The notes beneath the pieces are model-generated. The model was not told where the DNA came from. It was given only the letters and a program-made list of their open reading frames with translations, and searched no databases. From a virus, in the IMG/VR virus record IMGVR_UViG_3300022187_000269, positions 1 to 22,310 of that record: a stretch of DNA of 22,310 bases, one strand, 5' to 3'. Positions 21,893-22,310 of this stretch are shown in pieces; the first letter of the stretch is position 1, and each line of letters starts with the position of its first letter. The position numbers were made by a program, and so were the translations under genes.

Positions 21893-22310
21893 TGTAGCCT
21901 CTCAATCGATGTTCCCGCAGCCCACCATCTCTCGGAGTCTTTGCGGTCTAAGTTCTTCGCTGCATTACCCCAGTGCTCATCCTCAATCATCTCCCAGTAC
22001 TCCGGGGTTCCGTATTTCGGTGGCTCTATCGGGGCCTCGTATCTATAGTGCCTGCACTCTCGCCAGGCGTAAAGCGCAGCATCAGCGAGGTGGTTCTCGA
22101 AACGTCCGTCTTCTTTGCGGTGATCTTCATCCCACTGAAGATTCTGCCACTCGTCTAAAATGTCAGACCCTTGTACTACCTTGAGGATGCCATCAGCCAA
22201 GTCCGAGTTCATCATATCGATGTAGCTCATCTTCTTGGTTTTTTCCGCCGGGTAAATAGGGAGCCCGTAGCGAACCTTAAACTCTTCAACAATAGACTTA
22301 CCCAATCCCC
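21889..22310 (-). CDS. Terminase large subunit, C-terminal part (cut by window edge)
   Basis: This is the C-terminal 139 or so residues of a phage large terminase, the ATPase/nuclease motor that packages DNA into the prohead. The open frame runs off the right edge; the TTG near 22305 is an internal Leu codon, not a start. What is seen: GLGKSIVEEFKVRYG followed by a proline/alanine/lysine stretch (YPAEKTKK), then a conserved ILDEWQNLQWDED block, and near the end HLADAALYAWR. This last motif is the typical terminase nuclease-domain ending, in which the Asp is one of the metal-binding acids. The stop overlaps the portal start by four bases (ATGA), as expected for the TerL-portal pair. The ATPase domain lies outside the window. 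The protein ends with a tail of about 45 residues after the nuclease motif, rich in Trp, Glu and Pro. Confidence 0.88.
   Translation of the reverse strand, partial: GLGKSIVEEFKVRYGLPIYPAEKTKKMSYIDMMNSDLADGILKVVQGSDILDEWQNLQWDEDHRKEDGRFENHLADAALYAWRECRHYRYEAPIEPPKYGTPEYWEMIEDEHWGNAAKNLDRKDSERWWAAGTSIERLQ

Overview
The window is about 22.3 kb of the late (virion and lysis) region of a tailed, probably short-tailed (podovirus-like) bacteriophage. Every convincing gene reads on the minus strand, so transcription runs from high to low coordinates. No host housekeeping gene, integrase, repressor, tRNA, rRNA, IS element or CRISPR array was seen, so nothing shows whether this is a free virus or a prophage. 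The small conserved proteins and the gene order resemble uncultured aquatic or marine phages; that is recollection of family style, not a search result.

Layout in transcription order. (1) Packaging and head: the C-terminal end of the large terminase runs off the right edge (22310-21889), followed by portal (21892-20000), scaffold (19990-19037) and major capsid protein (19000-17768). A stable-looking RNA hairpin occupies the one sizeable gap, just before the capsid gene. (2) Head completion and tail: a small beta-rich virion protein (17755-17312), a 64-aa acidic protein (17312-17118), a head-tail adaptor (17108-16383), a 107-aa conserved protein (16372-16049) and a very large tail-nozzle or DNA-stabilisation-like protein (16049-12372). 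(3) Four consecutive Ala/Gln/Glu-rich helical proteins (12363-4007), occupying about 8.4 kb, which are the best candidates for internal (ejection) proteins. One ends in a peptidase S74-type self-cleaving chaperone domain; another is 1592 aa with two long coiled coils. (4) Receptor-binding end: a 119-aa beta protein (3994-3635), a 380-aa tail-fibre-like protein (3638-2496) and a 104-aa protein (2484-2170). (5) Lysis: two small membrane proteins (2162-1866, 1873-1616), a 64-aa unknown with a TTG start (1619-1425), a DUF6321-like basic protein (1423-1112) and an M15-family peptidoglycan peptidase (1112-651). (6) A run of three extremely basic small proteins (651-316, 305-150, 150-31), ending at a perfect inverted repeat at 6-30.

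The genes are packed almost end to end. Many stop and start codons overlap (ATGA, TGATG, TAATG) and most starts have a clear purine-rich Shine-Dalgarno sequence, so the whole block looks like one long, translationally coupled late operon. Several starts were moved downstream from the longest open frame because of these overlaps and ribosome sites (nozzle protein, 104-aa protein, both membrane proteins, endolysin, the 51-aa basic protein).

The points most worth a second look are the S74 domain on a helical internal-type protein, the cassette of lysine-rich proteins beside the lysis genes (including a 39-aa protein with an AT-hook-like GRPPKK motif), and the hairpin in front of the capsid gene.
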